DNA of 57,222 bases, from assembly GCA_026129765.1 (NCBI GenBank), contig JAHCHP010000021.1, positions 1-57,222 on the forward strand, given 5' to 3'. Numbering within the stretch: position 1 is the stretch's first letter; each line of letters starts with the position of its first letter. Below are positions 34,804 to 43,866 of the stretch, one piece after another. The notes beneath the pieces are model-generated. The model saw only the letters and a program-made list of their open reading frames with translations. It searched no databases and had not been told where the DNA came from. The position numbers and the translations under genes are program-made. This stretch comes from Fimbriimonadia bacterium (GTDB lineage Bacteria > Armatimonadota > Fimbriimonadia > Fimbriimonadales > GBS-DC).

Positions 34804-35547
34804 ATGACTAGCTCAGTAAGTGGAAGAGGATACGGATTTACGTTAATTGAACTCTTGATCGTGATCGCGATAATTGCGATTTTGACCGCGCTAATGTTTC
34901 CGGTTATTTTTCGCGCTAAAGAAGGCGCAAGAAAAGTCAATTGTAGCTCCAATGTAAAGCAGTTAGCAAAAGCATGGTTGCTTTATACCCAAGACTATGA
35001 TGAGTCTACGCCTGGTGGCGCGTTGACCCGGTATGCTGCGTTTCCAGATGGCAGAAGCCTGGATGGCAAACGCTATACTGTTTTGTGGGCACTAAAGCCT
35101 TACTTGAAAAGTGAACAACCTTTTCTGTGTCCTACTCAAGAAGGATGGAATTTTCATGACACGGTTGCGGCATTAGATACTCACCGCCCACGCAAAGGAA
35201 GTTATACCTCAAACTATATGATTATGGACCGACATTTTTCGGCTATCGAGCGGATATCAGACATGATCGTTTTTTGCGATTCATACAACCCTTGGATGGA
35301 TTGCTATGCCAACTGCAGCGGATGTACCAACGGATGTTCAAGTTACATTTGGGATAGAATCGGACGAGGCTATTACCAGGGAAACCCTCAGATGAAGACT
35401 GACTGGCATAATGGCGGAATCAATTCTGTGTTCTCGGATGGTCACGCGAAGTGGTATGCCTTAGGATCAATCTACTACAGCAACTGGGTTCCCAGTCTTA
35501 CTGAAAACGACGCGCATTTCCGTCGCCCAATTACTCAAGACTGGTAA
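34804..35547 (+). CDS. Prepilin-like protein, DUF1559 type
   Basis: 247 aa. The type-IV prepilin signal [20 protein letters not shown], with Glu at position 5 of the helix, marks processing by a prepilin peptidase and insertion into the membrane. The C-terminal region has the H-x9-DG signature ([17 protein letters not shown]) of DUF1559/H-X9-DG proteins. Six Cys lie close together in [15 protein letters not shown] and nearby. It closes the operon begun by the sigma factor. Such proteins are numerous in Armatimonadota and Planctomycetota and are rarely true pilins. Confidence 0.85.
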   Translation: MTSSVSGRGYGFTLIELLIVIAIIAILTALMFPVIFRAKEGARKVNCSSNVKQLAKAWLLYTQDYDESTPGGALTRYAAFPDGRSLDGKRYTVLWALKPYLKSEQPFLCPTQEGWNFHDTVAALDTHRPRKGSYTSNYMIMDRHFSAIERISDMIVFCDSYNPWMDCYANCSGCTNGCSSYIWDRIGRGYYQGNPQMKTDWHNGGINSVFSDGHAKWYALGSIYYSNWVPSLTENDAHFRRPITQDW

Positions 35548-35591
35548 ACGGAACGATTGTATCCGAAAACGCATATACCCTCAAAATCGTG

Positions 35592-35597
35592 TATAAT
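35592..35597 (+). promoter_or_regulatory. Probable -10 element upstream of HAF/dockerin gene
   Basis: TATAAT in a 215-base intergenic region, giving a leader of roughly 160 bases before 35763. No riboswitch or attenuator fold was recognised there. Confidence 0.35.
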
Positions 35598-35762
35598 CTA
35601 CAGAAGGATTCGGCATGAGTTTCGTCTAACCCAACGTATCTATTTCTCTGAATACCAAATTGCCACGCATCGTAAGCCTTAAGACCGTATATACGCGCTC
35701 AAAGGATTTTGGCTGTTCGGTGAAAGTGAAATTAGACAATCATCAAAAAGGGGGTTCTATGA

Positions 35763-36986
35763 ATGAAAGCAGTTCAATATACTAAAGTTTTGACTAAGTT
35801 CAGTATGGGATGTGCCGCTTTAATGTGCTGTACCACGCTCTACTCACAGCAGTTAACATGGCTCGGCGGCTTGCCGGGTTTACCCACTTCCACCGCCTAC
35901 AGTGTCTCCAGCGACGGAACAACTGTCGTGGGAAGCGCGACCAACAACAACGGAAGCCGATTCGCTTTCCGGTGGACCCAAACCAATGGCATCGAAAACT
36001 TGGGAACGCTGGGCGGAAATGAGAGTGAAGCCACCGCCGTTTCCGCCAATGGACAGGTGATCATCGGTTGGGCGAAAAATGCTCAAGGACTCAATAGAGC
36101 TTTCAGATGGACTTCCCAGACTGGTATGCAGGATATCGGAACACTGGGCGGCAATCAAAGCGAAGCGTGGGGCATGACCCCCGACGGAACTTACGTGGTG
36201 GGGTGGGCGCAAGTCGCGAGCGAAAACTGGCGACCTTTTCGCTGGTCTCAAAACGGGGGCATGGTGAATCTCGGTTCATTGGGTGGCACGAGCGGTTTTG
36301 CCGGCGCGTTGTCTGCAGATGGCTCGGTCGTTGTCGGATGGGCGAGAAACTCTCAAAACAATGCGCGAGCCTTCAGATGGACTCAGCAGACAGGCATGCA
36401 GGCCCTTGGCACATTAGGCGGTCCCGCCAATAGCGCGTTAGGGGTTTCTGCCGATGGCAGTAAGATTGTGGGATGGGCTCAAGACTCTTCGCTCTATAGA
36501 CGCGCTTTCATTTGGACAGCGGGGCAGGGCATGCAACAACGCCTTTCGGGCGGAACCAGCGTTGAGGCTCGTGTGGTGTTTAACGATCACATAACGTATG
36601 GTCGTATGTTGTCGCCGAATGGACAGTGGAGAGCTATCTTTTGGGACGATGAAACATGGTCTAAAGATATCAACAGCACCGTTCCACACCTGTTAGAAAA
36701 TGGGTCCTATCTCAGTTCGGTGAATGCTGCAAGTCCCAACAAGCGATTTATCGTCGGATACGGGCGTAACACCGTCACCGGCTACGATGAAGCCTACTTA
36801 TTGGACACTTTGGTGGGTCCCATCCCAGGTGACGTTAATGGTGATGGCTGCGTCGATGATTTCGATATGCTTCTGGTCGTGTTCGCGTTTGGAAACACCG
36901 GCGGACCGGAAGACATCAACAACGACGGTAGAGTCGATGATATCGACCTCTTGACCGTGATATTTAACTTCGGCAGGGGTTGTTGA
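35763..36986 (+). CDS. Secreted HAF-repeat protein with dockerin-like C-terminus
   Basis: 407 aa. After a signal peptide (LMCCTTLYSQ) come about six repeats of the form AFRWTQTNGIENLGTLGG / SADGSVVVGWA. These are the HAF and probable-extracellular repeat pattern, which builds a propeller. The C-terminus has two Ca-binding loops (GDVNGDGCVDDFDMLL; DINNDGRVDDIDLL) and ends FNFGRGC, as in the other two dockerin proteins here. GGGGG precedes the ATG by 8 bases. Likely exported and surface-associated; binding partner unknown. Confidence 0.85.
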   Translation: MKAVQYTKVLTKFSMGCAALMCCTTLYSQQLTWLGGLPGLPTSTAYSVSSDGTTVVGSATNNNGSRFAFRWTQTNGIENLGTLGGNESEATAVSANGQVIIGWAKNAQGLNRAFRWTSQTGMQDIGTLGGNQSEAWGMTPDGTYVVGWAQVASENWRPFRWSQNGGMVNLGSLGGTSGFAGALSADGSVVVGWARNSQNNARAFRWTQQTGMQALGTLGGPANSALGVSADGSKIVGWAQDSSLYRRAFIWTAGQGMQQRLSGGTSVEARVVFNDHITYGRMLSPNGQWRAIFWDDETWSKDINSTVPHLLENGSYLSSVNAASPNKRFIVGYGRNTVTGYDEAYLLDTLVGPIPGDVNGDGCVDDFDMLLVVFAFGNTGGPEDINNDGRVDDIDLLTVIFNFGRGC

Positions 36987-37052
36987 TGTCTGAGTTATGC
37001 TTGGTCGGGGCTCAGCAACTGCGCCCTGACGATCCCCTTGTGAAGTTGATTC

Positions 37053-37757
37053 TCAATCTTTCGGCGTGAAGCCCAAGATGATGTCGAAACGAGCCGTCAG
37101 TTCACCCGATTTTGAATCGGCTTTGGGCAAGAATGGCACAATCACCGATGCGCGCGCTTTGGGATCGCGCACCCCATTCAACACGCCGTCCCGATCATTC
37201 ATGCGTTCGCCTTGAATGAAGCATTGCGTGGTCAGCAATTCGCGTCCGCCTTTGCTCACCTTCACATGGATATGGGGTGTTCTGCCGGGGTAAGTCACCG
37301 GCTTAATCGTTCGGAACTTGTATGCGCCGGTGGAGTCGGTTTCGAACCGCCCATAGCCCTGGAAGTTGTTGTCGCGCCCTTGTCCGCCCCCACCCTGACT
37401 GTGAAGGTAAGAACCCCGGTTATCTACCTGCCAAATCTCGATGATGGCATTGCGAATCGGATTACCTTTTACATCCTTGATAGTCCCGCTCAGATGGGTG
37501 ATCGCGCCGACGGCGGGCGTGAGGCTGTTGTTGATAATGATCAAGTCGTTATCTCGATCCAGTGGCAGCCGGTCAGGATAGAAAGGACCTTCCGTCATAC
37601 GAGGCGTAACGATAAGCTCTTCCGCGAAATCCCCGCTCTCAACGAACCGGGCAATCTCCTCCGAAAACGCGCTTGCGGCAGTCAGGGAAACGGCTCCCAG
37701 CGCGAGTTCCCTCAAAAAATCGCGCCGCGTATATCTTGCAATGCTCGATTGTTTCAT
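37053..37757 (-). CDS. Tat-exported intradiol ring-cleavage dioxygenase-like protein
   Basis: 234 aa. The N-terminus has a twin-arginine motif (TRRDFLRELALGAVSLTAA). The domain matches intradiol dioxygenases: TEGPFYPD, IEIWQVDNRGSYLH (first Tyr ligand), and KPVTYPGRTPHIHVKV (second Tyr and the two His ligands of Fe3+). These enzymes open catechol-type rings; an exported form may act on lignin- or humus-derived aromatics. No pathway genes are adjacent. It converges on the HAF gene. Confidence 0.85.
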   Translation of the reverse strand: MKQSSIARYTRRDFLRELALGAVSLTAASAFSEEIARFVESGDFAEELIVTPRMTEGPFYPDRLPLDRDNDLIIINNSLTPAVGAITHLSGTIKDVKGNPIRNAIIEIWQVDNRGSYLHSQGGGGQGRDNNFQGYGRFETDSTGAYKFRTIKPVTYPGRTPHIHVKVSKGGRELLTTQCFIQGERMNDRDGVLNGVRDPKARASVIVPFLPKADSKSGELTARFDIILGFTPKD

Positions 37758-37963
37758 CGTTGTTTATCCTCCCATGAAGCCGCGGTATGTTTATGTCCAC
37801 TGGTTCTTCATGATTAATTATACGCCCAAAAGATTAAAATGATATGAAATTGGCAGGAATTGTTGTGAAACAGTAAGAATGTTACGGTTCGACAAAGGAT
37901 GCGTCTGGGGATACTTCCCCAATCGTGTCATCCTGCATTAACCTATTTCCAAGGAGGGACCCT

Positions 37964-39028
37964 ATGTTCCGTCTTACTGTTGTGTTTGGTGTTTGTCTTT
38001 CGTGCAGTTTGATCGCTCGCGCCGATGATTCGGTAAAAGTATTCGGCTACGGTCAAACACAATTCCTGTCCATGTCTGGGCGCGAGTTCAAAGCGCAAAC
38101 TGGACGGACAGATAACCTATCGACGTTTGAGGCGAATCGAGTGCATCTGGGCGCATGGCAGCAGAAAAACCTGAAAGACTCGACGGACCTCACCTGGAAA
38201 ATCTCGCTGGATGCGGGACAGAGCGAGTATGCCCGCTTTTCACAAGCACTCGATCCCAGTTGGGACCGCATCGTGCTGAACGACGCGTATTTCACCGTCA
38301 CATTTAATGACCAGTTTTCCATTACTGGGGGACAGCAGAAAGTGCCTTTCAGCACCGAGATCATCCGCCCGTCCAACGAGCGTCTTGCCCCAGAGCGCGC
38401 GCACATCAATACCTCGACCTTAGGGTATTACGGGCGCGACATCGGGGTCTTGTTCACCTATCGTCCCGAGTCAAATAATGATCTGCAATGGGACCTGAAC
38501 CTGGGTATTTTCAATGGGAACGGCATCAACCAGGCAGACAATAACAATGCAAAAGACTTCTTGTTCAGTGTTGGCAAGGAGCATGGACCCTGCGGCGCGC
38601 GCGCTTCTTATTTGACCGGCGATTTTGAGAATCCAAACGGCACAAAACATAAACGAGATCGCTGGAGCATCGATGGCCATTATAATCAGCCGAACTGGGG
38701 GATTGAAGGGCAATGGGCGCAGGGCGACGGTTCCTACTATTACAATACAGGGTTAGGCGGGTTGTCTGTTGATCGCGCCGATGTCGAGGGCGGGTATCTG
38801 CAGGCTTACTATGCTTTGCCCAATCAAAAAACCAAGTTGTTCTATCGCTATCAATACTTCAATGCGACCGATCCGACTTACCGCGAGCGCATCCAAGGCA
38901 ATATGTTTGGAATCAGCCATGCATGCTCGCCGTCGCTTAGTATCACGGCAGCGCTGGAGCATCTGAACGAGAAAAATACCCCTGGAGATACATACATCGG
39001 GACGATACGAACTACATTCTCCTTCTAA
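37964..39028 (+). CDS. Phosphate-selective porin O/P-like outer-membrane protein
   Basis: 354 aa. Signal peptide LSCSLIARADD, then a beta-barrel pattern with alternating strands and the Porin_O_P style segment GGQQKVPFSTEIIRPSNERL. It closes with the outer-membrane C-terminal strand TIRTTFSF ending in Phe. This supports a diderm envelope. AAGGAGGG precedes the ATG. The upstream 206-base gap holds a short GGGGATACTTCCCC hairpin only. Whether the solute is phosphate is not shown. Confidence 0.8.
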   Translation: MFRLTVVFGVCLSCSLIARADDSVKVFGYGQTQFLSMSGREFKAQTGRTDNLSTFEANRVHLGAWQQKNLKDSTDLTWKISLDAGQSEYARFSQALDPSWDRIVLNDAYFTVTFNDQFSITGGQQKVPFSTEIIRPSNERLAPERAHINTSTLGYYGRDIGVLFTYRPESNNDLQWDLNLGIFNGNGINQADNNNAKDFLFSVGKEHGPCGARASYLTGDFENPNGTKHKRDRWSIDGHYNQPNWGIEGQWAQGDGSYYYNTGLGGLSVDRADVEGGYLQAYYALPNQKTKLFYRYQYFNATDPTYRERIQGNMFGISHACSPSLSITAALEHLNEKNTPGDTYIGTIRTTFSF

Positions 39029-39049
39029 TATTGAGCAAGAGTTTGGGCT

Positions 39050-39080
39050 GCAGGGGGCGAATAATTTATTCGCCCCCTGC
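39050..39080. terminator. Long perfect hairpin after the porin gene
   Basis: A 15-base arm starting GCAGGGGGCGAATAA is followed after one base by its exact complement ending CCCCCTGC. A T5 run lies 12 bases later. It probably ends the porin transcript. Confidence 0.65.
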
Positions 39081-39157
39081 TATCGTTACAAGTTTTTCTC
39101 AATAGGCTCTGAACTTTGAGGTCTAAGTTCCTATAATGAAAAGGGGAGATAATAACG

Positions 39158-39307
39158 ATGACTTGGTGGATTGCCCTTGCTTTTTATCTTGGAGCCGCAA
39201 CCTTATTCTACACTTGGATGGTACGCCGCGCTGCGCTGGAGGAGGAGAAACCTCTGCGCGAAGATTGGGTCCTGGAGTATGTGGAAGAAGAGCGCCGCGC
39301 CGCATAG
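39158..39307 (+). CDS. Small single-helix membrane protein
   Basis: 49 aa. MTWWIALAFYLGAATLFYTW is a membrane helix, followed by a charged tail rich in Glu and Arg. AGGGGAG lies 10 bases before the ATG, and a TATAAT at 39132-39137 could be its promoter. It ends 5 bases before the convergent alr stop. It is short but has good initiation signals and a sensible topology, so I consider it real. Function unknown. Confidence 0.55.
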   Translation: MTWWIALAFYLGAATLFYTWMVRRAALEEEKPLREDWVLEYVEEERRAA

Positions 39308-39312
39308 ACCGC

Positions 39313-40461
39313 TCACGGACACAAGCGCGGCAGCCGGCTGCCTAAACAGGTCGTGATTTCGTGGGGGGTGGTGTCGATCATCGCCGCTAATGATTCCACT
39401 CTGATCTGTTCGTTGCCTTCTGAACCTATTAATGTTACGGTTTCACCTACGCTGACTCCGGGAATCGCGCTCACATCCACCATGATCATATCCATACAGA
39501 TTTTGCCCAGCACGGGCGCGCGCCGACCGCGCGCCAAGACCTCGCTCTGGTTCGAGAGCCTGCGGGGATAGCCGTCGGCATAACCGATACCGAGAGTCGC
39601 GACGCGAAGAGGTCGAGAGGCACGATAAAGCGCGCCATAGCTCACACCCGCGCCTGCAGGCACATCGCGCAGGGAGACAATTCGGCTTTTGAGCGACAGC
39701 GCGGGTTTGAACGATTTCATGAGGGGGGCTTCTGCCATCTCAGGGGTGGGCGCAATGCCATATATGAGCAATCCCGGTCGAACCGCTTGCGCATGGCTTT
39801 CAGGATGTCTCAAGATCGCTGCGCTGTTGGCGGCATGCGCGAGGGCGCGGGTGAATCCGGCAGCGCGCGCTTGCTTGAGCATGCGTTCAAACCGCTGCCA
39901 TTGCGCGCGGGTTTCGTCTAAGTCACAGTCTGCGCTGGCGAAATGGGTATAGATTCCTGCCATTTCGACCTGCAGGCAGCTTTGCCATTCGGATAACATG
40001 GCGGGAATCTGCGAATCTTGCGCCCCTAAACGGCTCATACCGGTGTCTAATTTCAGGTGAACTCTCGCGATTTTACCGGTCTTGGCGGCGAGTGTCTGAA
40101 CCGCGCGAATCGAATCGACCGATTCGATAGGGAACTCGATACCTGCTTGTATCGCTTCCGCGAATTGATCGGGGCAGAGCGCGGTTAACGTGAGGATGGG
40201 CATGCCGGGAACATGCGCTTGGATGGCCAACGCTTCGTCCAGAGTCGCGGCGCAGAACCAGTCGGCGCGGGTGTCGGAATCGCCCGAAGAGAGTGCTTTC
40301 GCGATGGGGAGCGCGCCATGTCCATAGGCGTTCGCTTTCAAAACGGCGGCGATCTGGGTTCCAGGAGGCAATTGTTGGCGGATTGCCCGGAGATTATGCT
40401 GGATAGCCGTCAAATCGATGTCTGCCCAGGCGGCAGGCGGGGCGGATAACGGGGTCGACAT
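39313..40461 (-). CDS. alr: Alanine racemase
   Basis: 382 aa PLP enzyme that makes D-alanine for peptidoglycan. It has AVLKANAYGHG with the PLP Lys, HLKLDTGMSRLG, GYADGYPRRL and the second catalytic region APVLGKICMDMIMVDV. Start ATG 40459-40461 is chosen because upstream codons overlap a GGTATAAT core 7 bases away. With that promoter the mRNA begins at the ATG. Confidence 0.94.
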   Translation of the reverse strand: MSTPLSAPPAAWADIDLTAIQHNLRAIRQQLPPGTQIAAVLKANAYGHGALPIAKALSSGDSDTRADWFCAATLDEALAIQAHVPGMPILTLTALCPDQFAEAIQAGIEFPIESVDSIRAVQTLAAKTGKIARVHLKLDTGMSRLGAQDSQIPAMLSEWQSCLQVEMAGIYTHFASADCDLDETRAQWQRFERMLKQARAAGFTRALAHAANSAAILRHPESHAQAVRPGLLIYGIAPTPEMAEAPLMKSFKPALSLKSRIVSLRDVPAGAGVSYGALYRASRPLRVATLGIGYADGYPRRLSNQSEVLARGRRAPVLGKICMDMIMVDVSAIPGVSVGETVTLIGSEGNEQIRVESLAAMIDTTPHEITTCLGSRLPRLCP

Positions 40462-40468
40462 GTGGAAA

Positions 40469-40476
40469 ATTATACC
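40469..40476 (-). promoter_or_regulatory. -10 element of alr, leaderless
   Basis: GGTATAAT on the minus strand; TTTCCAC is all that separates it from the alr ATG. Confidence 0.6.
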
Positions 40477-40641
40477 TGAGGCGTGGGAAGGCACTTATTG
40501 CGGGCGCGCTTCGTAAAATAGGAACAGGGTTCGCCTCACAAGCGTCCAAAGAAAGAGACGGGCAAGAAGTTTTGTCAGAGGCATACAATCCGGCTATAAA
40601 TAGGCTACAATATAAGTACGGTAAAAAGACGGAGGCAATCA

Positions 40642-42021
40642 GTGAATAAGAAACGAACCAGTTGGGGAATCAGCGCGCTGATCGCGCTCGCCGCATTTGG
40701 AGGCGGCTGGGCGACTCACCGAGTGATGCAAGCGCGCAATCCCGCGATCTCAGTGGTCGCTCAACAAGAGTTTGCGCCCCATTATACGGAAGCGCGCGCT
40801 GTGGAGTCGACCGCGTTATCTAACAGTTCCGCCAATTTAGGGCTGTTTTGGCGCGTGATGAGCTTAGTGCGCGATGAATATGTGGATAAATCGGACCCCA
40901 CCGCCATGACCTATGGCTCCCTTGAAATGATGCTCGCGACTCTCAATGACCCCCATTCCGAGTTTTTGACGCCTGATAAGAAGGCAAAATTGGAGAAGGT
41001 CGCTGCAGGGCAATATGAGGGGATTGGCGCGTCCTTGACGATTTTAGCGCGCAAACAGGGCGATTTGGAACAGCGATTAGTGCAAGTGGTATCGCCCCTA
41101 CCCGGAAGTCCTGCCGAAAAAGCGGGCTTGAAGGCGGGCGATCTGATTATCGAAATCGATAAGAAGTGGATTATCTCCCATGATCCGTTCCATGAAGTTG
41201 TGAAGTTGCAGCGCCAGCATGCCGACCGTAAAGTAGTGCGTGAGGCGGACCGCCAAGCGCGGGAGCGTCTCAAGAACAGCACCACCCTCACCAGCACAAT
41301 TGAACGCCTCAGCCAAATGGGGAAAGGGGACGATGCGCAGAAGCCGATTTCCCTGTTGGTGAGCCGCGGCAGCGAGAAACTGGAGATACAGGTTCAACCT
41401 GCGCGCGCTTCGGTGAAGTCGGTCGATTACCGGATGCTGAAGGGGCAGTGGGGTTATGTGCGCCTGAATTTGCTGAACCGAACGGCGGTTTCGCAGTTTG
41501 AAACCGCTCTCAAATCGCTGCAACCCCGCGCCAAAGGACTCGTGATTGACCTGCGCAACACGGCAGGCGGTCAGATGGACCCCACGATGAAGATTTTGTC
41601 TAACCTGCTGCCGAACCGCAAGGTGACGCAGGTGGAGTATCGACAAGAGAAAACGATGAAGAAAAAGACCCTCACGCTCAGTTCGCCCCCGAAACCGACC
41701 AAACTGCCTTTAGTGGTGCTGGTGAATCGCGGCACTTACAATGTGGCAGAAGTGATGGCGCTCGCATTGAAGAGCGAATCGAAGGCGAAACTGGTCGGGA
41801 TGCCCACCTTTGGCGAGGCATCCGAAATCGCAATGTATAGCCTGAATGATGGCTCCGCGTTCACCTTGACCACCGGGCGCTATATCGGCTCGAACGGCAC
41901 GGTGTTCCATCAGAAGGGGGTTCAACCTGATCTACGGGTCGCAGCAGAGCCGAAGATGCAGGGCGTGCCAGAAGGCGATCCTGCGCTTACTGCAGCCCTC
42001 AACCTGCTGCAGAAGAAGTGA
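40642..42021 (+). CDS. S41 carboxy-terminal-processing-like protein, catalytic residues lost
   Basis: 459 aa. An N-terminal membrane anchor (WGISALIALAAFGGGWA) is followed by a PDZ region (LPGSPAEKAGLKAGDLIIEI) and an S41 peptidase fold (GLVIDLRNTAGGQMDP). The motif that should read GSASASE is GTYNVAE, with Asn367 in place of the nucleophile Ser. The Lys of FGKG is Glu392 in FGEASE. The Ser-Lys spacing of 25 is kept. It is therefore probably an inactive paralogue. Start GTG 40642 has GGAGG at 6 bases. It lies 13 bases upstream of an intact S41 gene. Confidence 0.88.
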   Translation: MNKKRTSWGISALIALAAFGGGWATHRVMQARNPAISVVAQQEFAPHYTEARAVESTALSNSSANLGLFWRVMSLVRDEYVDKSDPTAMTYGSLEMMLATLNDPHSEFLTPDKKAKLEKVAAGQYEGIGASLTILARKQGDLEQRLVQVVSPLPGSPAEKAGLKAGDLIIEIDKKWIISHDPFHEVVKLQRQHADRKVVREADRQARERLKNSTTLTSTIERLSQMGKGDDAQKPISLLVSRGSEKLEIQVQPARASVKSVDYRMLKGQWGYVRLNLLNRTAVSQFETALKSLQPRAKGLVIDLRNTAGGQMDPTMKILSNLLPNRKVTQVEYRQEKTMKKKTLTLSSPPKPTKLPLVVLVNRGTYNVAEVMALALKSESKAKLVGMPTFGEASEIAMYSLNDGSAFTLTTGRYIGSNGTVFHQKGVQPDLRVAAEPKMQGVPEGDPALTAALNLLQKK

Positions 42022-42034
42022 GGGGAGAAAAGAA

Positions 42035-43387
42035 ATGATGAAAACGAAAGGTTTCACGATTTGGCGAGTGTTGTTCGCGCTGCCGATGTTGTTCTGTCTG
42101 TTCGCGCTGGGCTTTGTCTCTTCCGATGTCGCGGCGGGATCAAAAGAGCCTCATTTTGCGATGAATGCTGTCAAGGAGCGGCTGTCGGAACTGACGGGCT
42201 ATAGCGGTGAGAGCCGCGGCGAATTGGTTCCCGCCCAGGCGTTTCAGGGTGTGATGGCGACCATCGAGCGCAACTACTACGCGCAGCCCCCCAAAGCTGA
42301 AGAGATGACTTACGATGCGATACGCGGCATGCTCGGTTCGCTGAAAGACCCCTACACGCGCTTTATGGACCCGACCGAGTTCAAGCGTATGCAAGAGGAC
42401 ACGCGAGGCGACTTTGTGGGAGTTGGGGCGCAGTTGGATGACGCGACCGATGGCGCGAAAGTGGTGCGCCCGATCCCGAACAGTCCGGCAGAACGCGCAG
42501 GAGTCAAAGCAGGCGATGTGATTATCGCGGTGGATGACAAACGGTTGAACGACATTTCTCTGGATGAGATTGTTCGCTTGATTCGCGGGCAGCGCGGCAC
42601 GAAAGTCAAATTGACGCTGCGACGCGAAAGCGAGGAGAAGCCTATCGAGGTGACAATCACGCGCGATGTGATCGAGTCGCCCACCGTCGATGTTTATCTC
42701 GAAGATTCGGAAAACAAAATCTATCGCATCTGGCTGCAGAACTTCAGTGAGAAAGCTGCGCCGATGTTGGACCAGGCTCTGAGGAAGGTGAAGGCAGACG
42801 GCGGTAAAGGCTTGATTTTGGACCTGCGCTATAATCCCGGCGGTTTGCTGGATGCCGCAATTGAAGTGGTGAGCCGGTTTGTGCCAGGTCAAAAGGTGGC
42901 GGTGATTGTGCAGCGCAAACAGGGCGAACAGGACAAGCTTTACACGAATGGACGCCGCTATTTTGAGCGCGATTTCCCGGTCGTGGTGTTAGTCAATGGT
43001 GGGAGCGCAAGCGCGTCTGAGATCGTTTCCGGCGCATTGCGGGATTATAAGGTCGCGCCGCTGATTGGTGAAACGACCTTTGGAAAGGGGCTTGTTCAGA
43101 CGGTGATTACGACCTCGCAGAACACCGCGGTCGCGATTACCACCGCCAAGTACCTAACGCCGACCGGCTTTGACTTGAACCGCAAGTTCGATGACAGCAA
43201 CGAAAAAACGGAAGGCGGATTGAAACCGGATTATGAGGTGAAGCCGTCGGAAGATTGGCGTATGTCGGATGACCATCGCCAGGATGATGTGCAACTGCAG
43301 AAAGCGATCTCGGTTCTGCGCGAGAAGATTCATGCGCATAAATCGGGCGAGGGCGAACTGCGCGCTCAAGCGAACGAGGGGCGTTAA
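42035..43387 (+). CDS. ctpA: S41 carboxy-terminal processing peptidase, active
   Basis: 450 aa periplasmic serine protease with an N-terminal anchor (LFALPMLFCLFALGFVS), PDZ domain (PNSPAERAGVKAGDVIIAV) and S41 domain. The catalytic dyad is intact: Ser326 in GGSASASEI and Lys351 in TTFGKGLVQT, 25 residues apart. GGGGAGAA precedes the tandem ATGs. The adjacent dead paralogue suggests the two may form a mixed complex or that the dead copy holds substrates. rpiB follows after 3 bases. Confidence 0.93.
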   Translation: MMKTKGFTIWRVLFALPMLFCLFALGFVSSDVAAGSKEPHFAMNAVKERLSELTGYSGESRGELVPAQAFQGVMATIERNYYAQPPKAEEMTYDAIRGMLGSLKDPYTRFMDPTEFKRMQEDTRGDFVGVGAQLDDATDGAKVVRPIPNSPAERAGVKAGDVIIAVDDKRLNDISLDEIVRLIRGQRGTKVKLTLRRESEEKPIEVTITRDVIESPTVDVYLEDSENKIYRIWLQNFSEKAAPMLDQALRKVKADGGKGLILDLRYNPGGLLDAAIEVVSRFVPGQKVAVIVQRKQGEQDKLYTNGRRYFERDFPVVVLVNGGSASASEIVSGALRDYKVAPLIGETTFGKGLVQTVITTSQNTAVAITTAKYLTPTGFDLNRKFDDSNEKTEGGLKPDYEVKPSEDWRMSDDHRQDDVQLQKAISVLREKIHAHKSGEGELRAQANEGR

Positions 43388-43390
43388 GTC

Positions 43391-43825
43391 GTGCGGATTG
43401 TCATCGGCTCGGATCATGCGGGCTTCGCGCTCAAGGAGCAGATCAAACAGTATCTGATCGGTCTGGGCGTGGATATCCATGATGTGGGAGTCTTTTCGGA
43501 GGCTTCTGCCGATTATCCTGATATTGCGCGGGAGGCAGCGACCCTGATTGCTGCCTCCAACGGCTCCGCTCAGGGCATATTAATCTGTGGTACAGGGGTG
43601 GGCGTGAGCATAACGGCGAACCGGGTTCCTCATATCCGCGCCGCTTTGGCATCCGACCCTGTCACTGCTCGCCTTTCCCGAGATCATAACAACGCGAATG
43701 TGCTTTGCATGGGCAGCCGCATTGTGGGTATTGAACTGGCGAAGGGTATCGTGGACGCTTTCTTACAGACCCCGTTCAGTGGTGATTCTCGCCACCAGCG
43801 ACGCATCGATAAAATCGAAGAGTAG
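43391..43825 (+). CDS. rpiB: Ribose-5-phosphate isomerase B
   Basis: 144 aa. RpiB interconverts ribose-5-P and ribulose-5-P. MRIVIGSDHAGFALKEQIK, ICGTGVGVSITANRVPHIRA with the catalytic Cys, and SRDHNNANVLCMGSR are typical. The start is GTG, 3 bases after the protease gene, so the two are co-translated. The first copy of a 30-base repeat begins one base after its stop. Confidence 0.94.
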   Translation: MRIVIGSDHAGFALKEQIKQYLIGLGVDIHDVGVFSEASADYPDIAREAATLIAASNGSAQGILICGTGVGVSITANRVPHIRAALASDPVTARLSRDHNNANVLCMGSRIVGIELAKGIVDAFLQTPFSGDSRHQRRIDKIEE

Positions 43826-43826
43826 A

Positions 43827-43856
43827 GGCTTCACTTCAGACCTAATTCTAATTTCC
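43827..43856. repeat. 30-base direct repeat, left copy
   Basis: It begins GGCTTCACTTCAGACC and is identical over 30 bases to 44630-44659. The right copy contains the stop and last codons of the Crp-type gene, so this left copy is a detached fragment of that gene end. The two copies bracket the vapB-vapC pair. Confidence 0.9.
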
Positions 43857-43866
43857 ACCGTACTGT

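Noticed and set aside
35759..35785. Alternative ATG 4 bases before the HAF-protein start
   Set aside because: It is out of frame and stops after eight codons.
36438..36689. Antisense ORFs inside the HAF-repeat and other long genes
   Set aside because: They mirror the codon structure of the real genes and have no initiation signals.
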